From positions 1-18,796 of the forward strand of contig JBOGZD010000058.1 of assembly GCA_050697155.1 (NCBI GenBank): a stretch of DNA of 18,796 nucleotides, given 5' to 3'. The notes under the pieces were generated by a model. The model was given only the letters and a program-made list of their open reading frames with translations, was not told the origin of the DNA and did not search any database. This document shows positions 1 to 6,209 of the stretch, piece after piece. How positions within the stretch are numbered: the stretch's first letter is position 1; every line of letters begins with the position of its first letter. A program made the position numbers and the translations under genes. This stretch comes from JBOGZD01 sp050697155. Its GTDB lineage: Bacteria > Actinomycetota > Thermoleophilia > Solirubrobacterales > 70-9.

Positions 1-898
1 GCTGATGGCGAAGATCCACACGGTCGAGTGGACCCCGGGGATCCTCGCCAACCCGGTGCTCGAGCGGGCGATGCACGCGAACTGGTACGGCGTCCTGCCG
101 ATGTGGGTCCGAAAGAGGTTCGGCCACCTCGGCACCGAGATGATCGGCGGCGTCGTCGGGTCGAGCCAGGCCCACCACGCGGCCCCCTACGCGATCACCG
201 AGGAGTTCGTCTCCGTCTACCGGCTGCACCCGCTGCTCCCCGACGACTACGAGATCCGCGACCACCGCAACGGCGAGCTGATCGCGACCACCGACTTCGA
301 CCCGGTCCAGGGCGCCGGCACCCGCAGGTCGGTCGACGAGTGGGGGATGACCAATCTCCTCTACTCGTTCGGGACCGCGAACCCCGGCGCGATCTGCCTG
401 CGCAACCACCCGCGCGCGCTGTCGAACCACGTGCGGCTGACCGGCGAGCGGGTCGACCTCGGCACGATCGACATCCTGCGCGACCGCGAGCGCGGCGTCT
501 CGCGCTACAACGACTTCCGCGAGAAGCTCCGCAAGAAGCGGGTGAAGAGCTTCGACGAGCTCACCGACAACCAGGAGTGGGCGCGGGAGATCGAGGACGT
601 CTACGACGGCGACATCGACCGCGTCGACCTCCAGGTCGGGATGCTCGCCGAGCCGCTGCCGCCGGGATTCGGCTTCAGCGACACCGCGTTCCGGATCTTC
701 ATCCTGATGGCGTCGCGGCGGCTGCGCTCGGACCGCTTCTTCACCAACGACTACTCGGCCGACGTCTACACGCCCGAGGGGCTGCGCTGGGTCGAGGAGA
801 GCACGATGAGCGACGTCCTGCTTCGCCACCACCCCGAGCTCGCGCCGGCGCTCGAGGGTTGCGAGAACGCCTTCGCTCCGTGGCGCAAGCTGGCGTGA
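1..898 (+). CDS. Fatty-acid alpha-dioxygenase-like heme peroxidase, C-terminal half (5' truncated by window edge)
   Basis: The protein belongs to the animal-heme-peroxidase/cyclooxygenase superfamily. The visible part, 297 residues from the ATG at position 5, contains EEFVSVYRLHPLLPD, in which Y72 and H75 occupy the places of the catalytic Tyr and proximal heme His of cyclooxygenases and alpha-dioxygenases (Tyr-x-x-His); ordinary peroxidases lack this Tyr. Later segments (YNDFREKLRKK, DVYDGDIDRVDLQVGMLAE, FRIFILMASRRLRSDRFFT, YTPEGLRWVEE) closely resemble the C-terminal third of plant alpha-dioxygenases as I remember them. Those enzymes are about 630 residues long and oxygenate fatty acids to 2-hydroperoxides. 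The frame is open to the window edge and the distal-His half is missing, so the ATG at 5 is probably internal. The P450 gene follows after 29 nt on the same strand. Superfamily membership is secure; alpha-dioxygenase activity and substrate are inferred. Confidence 0.85.
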   Translation, partial: LMAKIHTVEWTPGILANPVLERAMHANWYGVLPMWVRKRFGHLGTEMIGGVVGSSQAHHAAPYAITEEFVSVYRLHPLLPDDYEIRDHRNGELIATTDFDPVQGAGTRRSVDEWGMTNLLYSFGTANPGAICLRNHPRALSNHVRLTGERVDLGTIDILRDRERGVSRYNDFREKLRKKRVKSFDELTDNQEWAREIEDVYDGDIDRVDLQVGMLAEPLPPGFGFSDTAFRIFILMASRRLRSDRFFTNDYSADVYTPEGLRWVEESTMSDVLLRHHPELAPALEGCENAFAPWRKLA

Positions 899-927
899 CG
901 CTCCACCCGGGCCGCGGCTGAGCGCCG

Positions 928-2277
928 GTGGCGGGCGGCATCCCGAGCGCCTCGCTGCTCGAGAACGCGCGTTTCAACGCGCTCGTGATCGTGCCCAACG
1001 CGGTCCAGGGGATCTTCCGGCGCCGCCGGGCGCCGGTGGCGGCCGCGACACGGCTGAACGTCGAGGGACACGCGCGGGGACTGCTGGCGGGGATGGCTCG
1101 CAGCTACGGCGGCGGGCCGGTGTGGGTGCGGGTGATGACCGACCGGGCGCTGCTCCTGCTCTCGCCGACCGACGCCCACCGAGCGCTCGCCGGCTCGCCC
1201 GACCCGTTTGCCTCCGACCCGGAGGCCAAGCGCAAGGGCATGGCCGCGTTCCAGCCCGACGCGCTCACGATCTCGCGCGGCGAGCTGTGGCGAAACCGCC
1301 GCCGCTTCACCGAGGAGGTGCTCGACACCGGTCGCCCGCTGCACCGACTCGCCGACCGCTTCGCGGCGGTCGCCGCCGAGGAGGCGGACGCGCTGCTGGG
1401 CGAGGTCGAGGTCGCGGACCGGCCGGCGCTCGACTGGGACGCCTGGCACCGCGCCCTCCGGCGGCTGACCCGGCGGATCGTGCTCGGCGACCGCGCCCGC
1501 GACGACGAGCGCGTGTCCGAGGAGCTCGGCGAGATGATGTCGGAGGCAAACGGGATGCCGGGCAAGCCGTCCGATCGCTATCCGGCGTTCGTCGCCGAGC
1601 TACAGGGCTATCTCGAGGACGCCGAGCCCGGCAGCCTCGTGAGCCTCTGCGCCGAGGCGCCGGCTGACGAGCAGACCAGGGTCGCCGGCCAGCTTCCGCA
1701 CTGGCTGTTTGCGATGCAGGACACCCTGGCGATCAACGCGTTCCGCGCCCTGGCGCTGATCGCCAGCCACCCGCGCCAGCGCGCCCGGGTGCTGGGCGAG
1801 CTCGATGCGGCCGGCGTTGCCGAGGAGGCCGGCGCGGAGAGCATCGCCGGGCTCGCCTATCTCGACGCCTGCCTGGAGGAGGCGATGCGGATCTGGCCGA
1901 CGACTCCGATGCTCTCGCGCGAGACGGTCGCCGAGACAGACTGGCGCGGGACCACCGTTCCCGCCGGCACTCAGGTGCTGATCTCGAACACCCTCTTTCA
2001 CCGCGATCGCGAGCGCCATCCGTGGGCCGACCGCTTCGCCCCCGAGCGCTGGGTCGACGGCGACGCCGCTGGGGACTGGTCGTTCAACCACTTCAGCCGC
2101 GGCCCCCAGGGCTGCCCCGGCGCCGGCCTCGTCAAGTTCGTCGGCAGGGCGCTGCTCGGCGCGGTGCTGACCCGCCGCCGGGTCGAGCTCACCTCGCCGG
2201 CGCTCGACCCCGAGCGGCCGCTGCCCGACATGCTCGACTTCTTCGGACTGCGGTTCGCGCTGGCGCGGGAGCCGTAG
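928..2277 (+). CDS. Cytochrome P450
   Basis: A heme-thiolate oxygenase of 449 residues, a normal soluble bacterial P450 length. Visible landmarks in order: C-helix WRNRR (W121 and R125), I-helix AMQDT (262-266, keeping the acid-alcohol pair D265-T266), K-helix ExxR (E318 and R321), FAPERW (370-375), and the heme loop FSRGPQGCPG (389-398) with Cys396 as the thiolate ligand. There is no N-terminal membrane anchor, so it is probably cytosolic and would need external redox partners, none of which is encoded here, unless it uses a hydroperoxide directly. It lies 29 nt after the alpha-dioxygenase-like gene on the same strand, suggesting co-transcription and action on the same lipid. The start is GTG with no clear Shine-Dalgarno, so the exact N-terminus is uncertain. 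The substrate cannot be read from the sequence. Confidence 0.93.
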   Translation: MAGGIPSASLLENARFNALVIVPNAVQGIFRRRRAPVAAATRLNVEGHARGLLAGMARSYGGGPVWVRVMTDRALLLLSPTDAHRALAGSPDPFASDPEAKRKGMAAFQPDALTISRGELWRNRRRFTEEVLDTGRPLHRLADRFAAVAAEEADALLGEVEVADRPALDWDAWHRALRRLTRRIVLGDRARDDERVSEELGEMMSEANGMPGKPSDRYPAFVAELQGYLEDAEPGSLVSLCAEAPADEQTRVAGQLPHWLFAMQDTLAINAFRALALIASHPRQRARVLGELDAAGVAEEAGAESIAGLAYLDACLEEAMRIWPTTPMLSRETVAETDWRGTTVPAGTQVLISNTLFHRDRERHPWADRFAPERWVDGDAAGDWSFNHFSRGPQGCPGAGLVKFVGRALLGAVLTRRRVELTSPALDPERPLPDMLDFFGLRFALAREP

Positions 2278-2281
2278 CTCG

Positions 2282-2331
2282 GCGACTGTCCTGGCCAGGG
2301 GGGCTATGCGACCCCAAAGCAGGACAGCCGC
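2282..2331. terminator. Stem-loop between convergent genes, likely bidirectional terminator
   Basis: CTGTCCTG (2286-2293) and CAGGACAG (2320-2327) form a perfect 8-bp inverted repeat. An inner GGGG (2298-2301)/CCCC (2312-2315) stem sits inside it, with 4-nt internal loops on each side. An outer GCG/CGC pair flanks it after one mismatch. The element fills the gap between the P450 stop and the oppositely oriented stop at 2341, the expected place for a shared terminator. There is no T-tract, as is common in high-GC genomes. Confidence 0.55.
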
Positions 2332-2340
2332 CCAGTTCAG

Positions 2341-3165
2341 CTACCGGTCGCCACCCGCGTTGCTGCGCGGGGGTGGGGGGTGGGTCTGCTGGGCGGCGGC
2401 GCTTCGCTCCCGCCCGGGCGGAGACGCGGGCGGGCCCTGGCCCTGGGCGTGCGGGGGCGGGCCCGGGTCGGTCGGGGATCCCGCATGCGGAGGCGGGTTG
2501 TCCTCGCTCGCGCCCGGCTCGCTGGGCGGGGTCTGACCGCTGGAGGCCTGCTCGGCGGTCGCCTGGCCCTCGGCCGACGCCTCTTCGCCGCGGCGCCCGT
2601 GGCTGCGCTCGCCGGCGCGACGCTCACCCCGGCCACGGTCGCCGGTGCCGTCGCGGGCGCCGATCGCGCCCTCGTCCAGGGTGCGCGAGGAGGCGGGGCC
2701 GGGTCGGTCCGCTCCGCGCTCGTCGGTCGGGGTGCCCGCAGCCGGCTCGGACTCGTGGTCGGATCCCGGCACGTCGATCCCGGCGGCCTCGAGCAGGTCG
2801 CTGACCGGCTCCGGCGGGCGCACCCCGGCAATCGCGAGGCCGCCGCTCACCAGCAGCAGGCCGGCTCCGGCCGCGGCGGCGACCCGGAGGACTGCCCGCG
2901 GCCGCCTGGCCCGGGCCACTGGCGCGGTGTCGCCGGCCGGGGCCGCGGCCGGCTCGACCGTGGCGAGCGACTGGGTCGGGATCGCGGTCGCCTCGGCGAG
3001 CACCGCCGCCAGGTGGCGCTCGGTGGTCGCGAGGTCGGGCGCCCGCAGCAGCGCCATCCGCACCTCGTCGGCGAAGCCGCCCAGCTCGCGATCGATCTCC
3101 TGGTGGGCCATCTCACCCTCGAAAGCGTCCGGGGCGCCATACGGGTTACGGCCGTTGTCGCTCAT
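2341..3165 (-). CDS. Single-pass membrane protein with low-complexity tail, candidate anti-sigma factor
   Basis: A 274-residue protein not matched to a named family. Residues 1-80 are soluble and rich in Glu and Ala. One hydrophobic segment (about 91-114) follows a basic RARRPR stretch. Then comes VRPPEPVSDLLEAAGIDVP (115-133), a pattern I associate with actinobacterial proteins encoded beside ECF sigma factors. Residues 135-274 are low-complexity Pro/Gly/Ala/Ser/Glu/Arg, presumably extracytoplasmic and disordered. Its ATG overlaps the sigma-factor stop in ATGA (3162-3165), so translation of the two is likely coupled. This fits a membrane anti-sigma role with the N-terminus binding the sigma factor, but no zinc-binding HxxxCxxC motif is present and the role is inferred from context. 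Confidence 0.72.
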   Translation of the reverse strand: MSDNGRNPYGAPDAFEGEMAHQEIDRELGGFADEVRMALLRAPDLATTERHLAAVLAEATAIPTQSLATVEPAAAPAGDTAPVARARRPRAVLRVAAAAGAGLLLVSGGLAIAGVRPPEPVSDLLEAAGIDVPGSDHESEPAAGTPTDERGADRPGPASSRTLDEGAIGARDGTGDRGRGERRAGERSHGRRGEEASAEGQATAEQASSGQTPPSEPGASEDNPPPHAGSPTDPGPPPHAQGQGPPASPPGRERSAAAQQTHPPPPRSNAGGDR

Positions 3166-3713
3166 CGTGCGATCCGCTCCTGCTCGAGCTGCCTGCGGAT
3201 CGCCGCCAGCCCCCGGCGCTGGAGCTGCTTGACGGCGCCGCGCCGCTTCCCGGTCACGCGGGCGACCTCGTCGAGCGAGAGATCGCCGACGATTCGCAGC
3301 AGGATGACGTCGCGTTGGTCGGGGGAGAGGGGTGCGAGCATCCGCGTGACGCGTTCGAGGCTCAGTCGCGCGAGAGCGTCCTCGCTCACATCGCCGGCGA
3401 TCTCCGCCCCCGCCGGGTCGGGGTGCGGCTGCTCCGGTCGACGTGCCTCCCGACGTCGCTCGTCGAACAGGCGGTTGCGGGTGATGGTCAGCGTCCAGGC
3501 GCGAAACGCCCGTGAGCCGCCCTCGAACCGGGGCAGGTCACGGACGACCTGGAGGAAGACCTCGCCGGTGAGGTCCTCGGGATCGGGCACCGCGCGCCCG
3601 CGCAGGTACCCGAGCACCACCGGCGCGAGCTCCTCGTAGAGATCGCGCCACGCCCACTCGGCCCCCGCCCGGGCGGCGCTCAGGGTGCGTTGGAAGTCCT
3701 TCTCTCGCAACAT
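3162..3713 (-). CDS. RNA polymerase ECF-type (sigma-70 family) sigma factor
   Basis: A 183-residue protein of standard ECF sigma size. Sigma region 2 covers roughly residues 22-91, including DLTGEVFLQVVRDLPRF (core binding and -10 recognition) and FRAWTLTITRNRLFDERRR. Region 4 covers roughly 122-177: LSPDQRDVILLRIVGDLSLDE followed by the helix-turn-helix VARVTGKRRGAVKQLQRRGL that reads the -35 element. Regions 1.1 and 3 are absent, as expected for ECF factors. It starts at ATG (3711-3713) and ends in an ATGA overlap with the downstream membrane protein, its likely regulator. Its target promoters and signal are not visible; the secreted RTX gene just upstream on the same strand could be linked, but nothing shows this. 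Confidence 0.93.
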   Translation of the reverse strand: MLREKDFQRTLSAARAGAEWAWRDLYEELAPVVLGYLRGRAVPDPEDLTGEVFLQVVRDLPRFEGGSRAFRAWTLTITRNRLFDERRREARRPEQPHPDPAGAEIAGDVSEDALARLSLERVTRMLAPLSPDQRDVILLRIVGDLSLDEVARVTGKRRGAVKQLQRRGLAAIRRQLEQERIAR

Positions 3714-3720
3714 CCGCCGC

Positions 3721-3751
3721 GATGGCGGCCGGCCGCGTGCCAGCCGCCATC
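3721..3751 (-). terminator. Perfect 9-bp inverted repeat between RTX gene and sigma gene
   Basis: GATGGCGGC (3721-3729) and GCCGCCATC (3743-3751) are perfect reverse complements separated by 13 nt. The repeat lies about 34 nt past the RTX gene stop and just upstream of the sigma-factor ATG on the same strand. It could end the RTX transcript, or act as an operator or 5'-leader hairpin for the sigma gene. No U-tract is seen. Confidence 0.45.
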
Positions 3752-3785
3752 ACGACGGATTCTGAACGCCGCGGACGCGTCGCGC

Positions 3786-4277
3786 CTATGGCGTGTGGGG
3801 GTTCCCCGTGGTGTCGACGAACTCGCAGTCGGCGGCCACCACGTCGTTGCGGTCGGCCTTGACCGTGTCGACGCCCTCGCCGCAGCTCACCTCGTCGGCC
3901 TTGTTGCCGTCGCCGCGGCTCTTGATGAAGTCGTCGCCGTCGCCTCCGGAGAGCACATCGATGCCCTTGCCGCCGTCGAGCGAGTCGTTCCCGGTCCCGC
4001 CGTCGAGCGAGTCGGGCCCGTCCTTGCCCTTGAGCGTGTCGTCGCCCTCGTCGCCGGCGACCGTGTCGGCGCCCTTGCCGGCGTTGACCTTGTCGTTGCC
4101 GGCCAGGCCGCTGACCTCGTCGTCGCCCTTCTTGGCGACGATCTTGTCGGCGTTCGCGGTGCCGGTGATCACGTCGTCGCCCTGGGTGCCCTTGATCGTC
4201 TTCGCCACCGCGACGCTCGCGAGCACGAGCATGGCGACGAGGGCGACGACGACAAGCGCGGTCCGTGCGCTACGCAT
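3786..4277 (-). CDS. Secreted RTX-type calcium-binding repeat protein
   Basis: A 163-residue precursor. An N-terminal signal peptide (MRSAR, then a hydrophobic core, then AVA-KT with likely cleavage after residue 25) sends it out of the cell. Residues 27-117 are about ten tandem nonapeptides of the RTX class (GTQGDDVIT, GGTGNDSLD, GGKGIDVLS, GGDGDDFIK), which bind calcium and fold into a parallel beta-roll. The C-terminal cap holds two cysteines (SCGEG and ADCEF) that may form a disulfide. No catalytic domain is attached, so it is probably a small extracellular calcium-binding or structural protein. The start is supported by GAGGAGG 3-4 nt before the ATG (4275-4277). It is a stand-alone gene between the acyl-CoA dehydrogenase and the sigma factor. 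Confidence 0.85.
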   Translation of the reverse strand: MRSARTALVVVALVAMLVLASVAVAKTIKGTQGDDVITGTANADKIVAKKGDDEVSGLAGNDKVNAGKGADTVAGDEGDDTLKGKDGPDSLDGGTGNDSLDGGKGIDVLSGGDGDDFIKSRGDGNKADEVSCGEGVDTVKADRNDVVAADCEFVDTTGNPHTP

Positions 4278-4324
4278 GGTCCTCCTCTCGTTCTCTGTGC
4301 ACTGTGGCCGTAGAAGCGCACGAC

Positions 4325-4336
4325 CCCCGCGCGGGG
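4325..4336. terminator. GC-only palindrome in gap after acyl-CoA dehydrogenase
   Basis: CCCCGCGCGGGG is a perfect 12-bp palindrome in the 81-bp gap between the acyl-CoA dehydrogenase stop (4359) and the RTX gene start (4277), both on the minus strand. It could form a short terminator hairpin for the former. The stem is short and no U-tract follows. Nothing else is recognisable in the gap besides the RTX ribosome-binding site. Confidence 0.3.
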
Positions 4337-4358
4337 TTACGGGTGGCGGGGGCGCCGA

Positions 4359-6116
4359 TCAATCCTCGAACAACGCGTAGCCGTACTCGCCGCGCTTGTA
4401 GGCGAGCTTGGCGATCGCGCTCATCCGCTCGTCGTCGTTGGACTCGATCTGCTTGAGGCTCGAGCGCACGCGCGCCGACGAGCGGGTGCAGAAGGTCTCG
4501 GCGATGTAGCGCTCCTGGCCCGAGGGCTCGATCCCCTGCTCCTCGAAGATGTTCGTCACCCGCGAGAGCACCGCGATCTGGGCGAAGACGTCAGAGACGA
4601 TGTCGCAGAGGCGCTTCTGCTGGTACTGGCGCTCGATGATCTCCTTGCGATGCTCGCGCAGCAGCGACTCGGTCACCTCGCGAAGCTGCTTGACCTGCTC
4701 GGAGACCGCCTCGGCGTGCCGGTCCAGCTCGGGGTGGGCCTTCGAGATCCGGTCGGGGCGACCGATCCGGTCCGAGACGTAGTCGAACAGGACGCCGATC
4801 GACCCGATCGGGTCGGTCAGCCCGATCTCGCCGAGGCCGGAGAGCTTCTCGCCGACCGGCTTGATCCCGGAGAGCGCGACGAACGCGCGCATGACGTCGT
4901 TGGCGCCCTCGAAGATCGGGAAGATGCGGATGTCGCGCAGGATCTTCTCGTAAGGCTCGGTGCGCATGTAGCCGGCACCGCCCTTGAGCTGGAGCACCCG
5001 GTTGGCCGCATACCAGAGGAACTCGGTACCCGAGACCTTGCAGATCGCCGACTCGAGTGAGTAGTCCTCGACCCCCTGGTCGACCAGCCCGCAGGTGAGG
5101 TAGCACATCGACTCGAGCCCGAACAGGTAGGTGACCATCCAGGCGATCTTCTCCTCGACCAGCTCGAACTCGGCCAGCGGGCGGTCGAACTGGCGCCGCT
5201 CCTTGACGTGGTCGATCGCCCGGTCGAGCAGCCCTTTGGTCGCCCCGACCGAGCCGGTGCCGAGCCCGATGCGCCCGTTGTTGAGGATCTGCATCGCGAT
5301 CCGGAAGCCCTCGCCGGGCTCGCCGATGACGTTCTCGGGCGGGACCTTGACGTCGTTGAAGTGCAGGCGGCGCAGGTCGTTGCCGCGAAGGCCCATGGTG
5401 TCGAAGCGCTCGCCGACCTCGAACCCCTTCATCCCCCGCTCGAGGATCAGCGCGATGTGGCGGTCCTTGCCGTCGACCTCGCAGCGGGCGAACGCGGTGA
5501 ACACATCGCCGGTCCCCCCGTTGCCGATGTAGCGCTTCTCGCCGTTGAGCACCCAGGAGCCGTCCGGCTGCTGGACGGCGCGCGACTTGATCTCGTAGGC
5601 GTCCGAGCCCGCCTCCGGCTCGGTGAGCGCGAAGCCGGCGAGCTTGCGCCCGGCGGCGAGGTCGGGGAGGAAGCGCTCCTTCTGCTCGTCGGTGCCGAAC
5701 AGCGCGATCCCCTTGTAGCCGATGGACTGGTGCACGCCGAGCACGATCGAGAGCGTCGCGTCGATCTGGGCGAAGGTCTCGAACACGCGCGCGTACCCGG
5801 TCTGCGAGAGGCCCTGGCCGCCGTACCGCTCGTCGACGTAGAGGCCGCAGAGGCCGGCGTCGCCGAGCTCGCGGATCACGTCGTCGCCGATCCAGCCCTT
5901 CTCCTCGATCTTGGGGTGGTCCAGCCGCGAGCCGATCTCGCGGGCGGCCGCGTTCAGCCCCCGGATCCGCGCCTGCTCGGCGGGGTTGGGCTGTGGCCAG
6001 GGGAAGACCAGCTCCTCGCAGATCTCGCCGAGGAACAGCGACTTGCAGAACGACGAGACCGCCCGCTCGGGCTTCTCCTCGACCTGCGCCTGGGTCGCGG
6101 CCTCCACTCCCGTCAC
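4359..6116 (-). CDS. Acyl-CoA dehydrogenase, VLCAD-like long form
   Basis: An FAD-dependent enzyme making the alpha,beta-double bond of fatty acyl-CoA, the first step of beta-oxidation. At 585 residues it is longer than the usual 380-residue family members and resembles mitochondrial VLCAD/ACAD9 and bacterial homologues with an extra C-terminal helical domain (about 430-585). Visible landmarks: GFALTEPEAGSDA (161-173, FAD/substrate loop), NGEKRYIGNG (191-200), LKGGAGYMRTEPYEKILRD (377-395), and RIFPIFEGANDV (397-408), where E403 is the expected catalytic base. The start is GTG (6114-6116); a second GTG nine nt further in is also possible because no clear ribosome-binding site separates them. 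A large inverted repeat lies just upstream. It follows the LhgO-type oxidase gene on the same strand, with a 93-bp gap. Acyl chain length is inferred from the long form only. Confidence 0.92.
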   Translation of the reverse strand: MTGVEAATQAQVEEKPERAVSSFCKSLFLGEICEELVFPWPQPNPAEQARIRGLNAAAREIGSRLDHPKIEEKGWIGDDVIRELGDAGLCGLYVDERYGGQGLSQTGYARVFETFAQIDATLSIVLGVHQSIGYKGIALFGTDEQKERFLPDLAAGRKLAGFALTEPEAGSDAYEIKSRAVQQPDGSWVLNGEKRYIGNGGTGDVFTAFARCEVDGKDRHIALILERGMKGFEVGERFDTMGLRGNDLRRLHFNDVKVPPENVIGEPGEGFRIAMQILNNGRIGLGTGSVGATKGLLDRAIDHVKERRQFDRPLAEFELVEEKIAWMVTYLFGLESMCYLTCGLVDQGVEDYSLESAICKVSGTEFLWYAANRVLQLKGGAGYMRTEPYEKILRDIRIFPIFEGANDVMRAFVALSGIKPVGEKLSGLGEIGLTDPIGSIGVLFDYVSDRIGRPDRISKAHPELDRHAEAVSEQVKQLREVTESLLREHRKEIIERQYQQKRLCDIVSDVFAQIAVLSRVTNIFEEQGIEPSGQERYIAETFCTRSSARVRSSLKQIESNDDERMSAIAKLAYKRGEYGYALFED

Positions 6117-6146
6117 CCTACCCCGATTGGATTTCTCGCCGCGCCG

Positions 6147-6193
6147 AACTGACCGGAGTTGCGTTCGCCAGGCGAACGCGAGACCGGACAGTT
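6147..6193. repeat. 47-bp nested inverted repeat (terminator or operator)
   Basis: The inner arms GCGTTCGCC (6161-6169) and GGCGAACGC (6171-6179) are perfect around a single central A. The outer arms AACTGACCGG (6147-6156) and CCGGACAGTT (6184-6193) match at 9 of 10 positions, with 4-nt spacers on both sides, so the whole 47 bp is symmetrical about 6170. It lies between the end of the LhgO-type gene and the start of the acyl-CoA dehydrogenase gene. As RNA it would be a long stem with one internal loop (terminator); as DNA the 19-bp core resembles an operator for a dimeric repressor. Confidence 0.6.
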
Positions 6194-6209
6194 GGCGGTG
6201 GCCGGCGGC

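Noticed and set aside
3690..4380. Plus-strand open frames opposite the RTX gene with Val/Ala or Ser/Pro repeats
   Set aside because: The periodicity is the shadow of the RTX nonapeptide repeats on the other strand, which has a signal peptide and ribosome-binding site.
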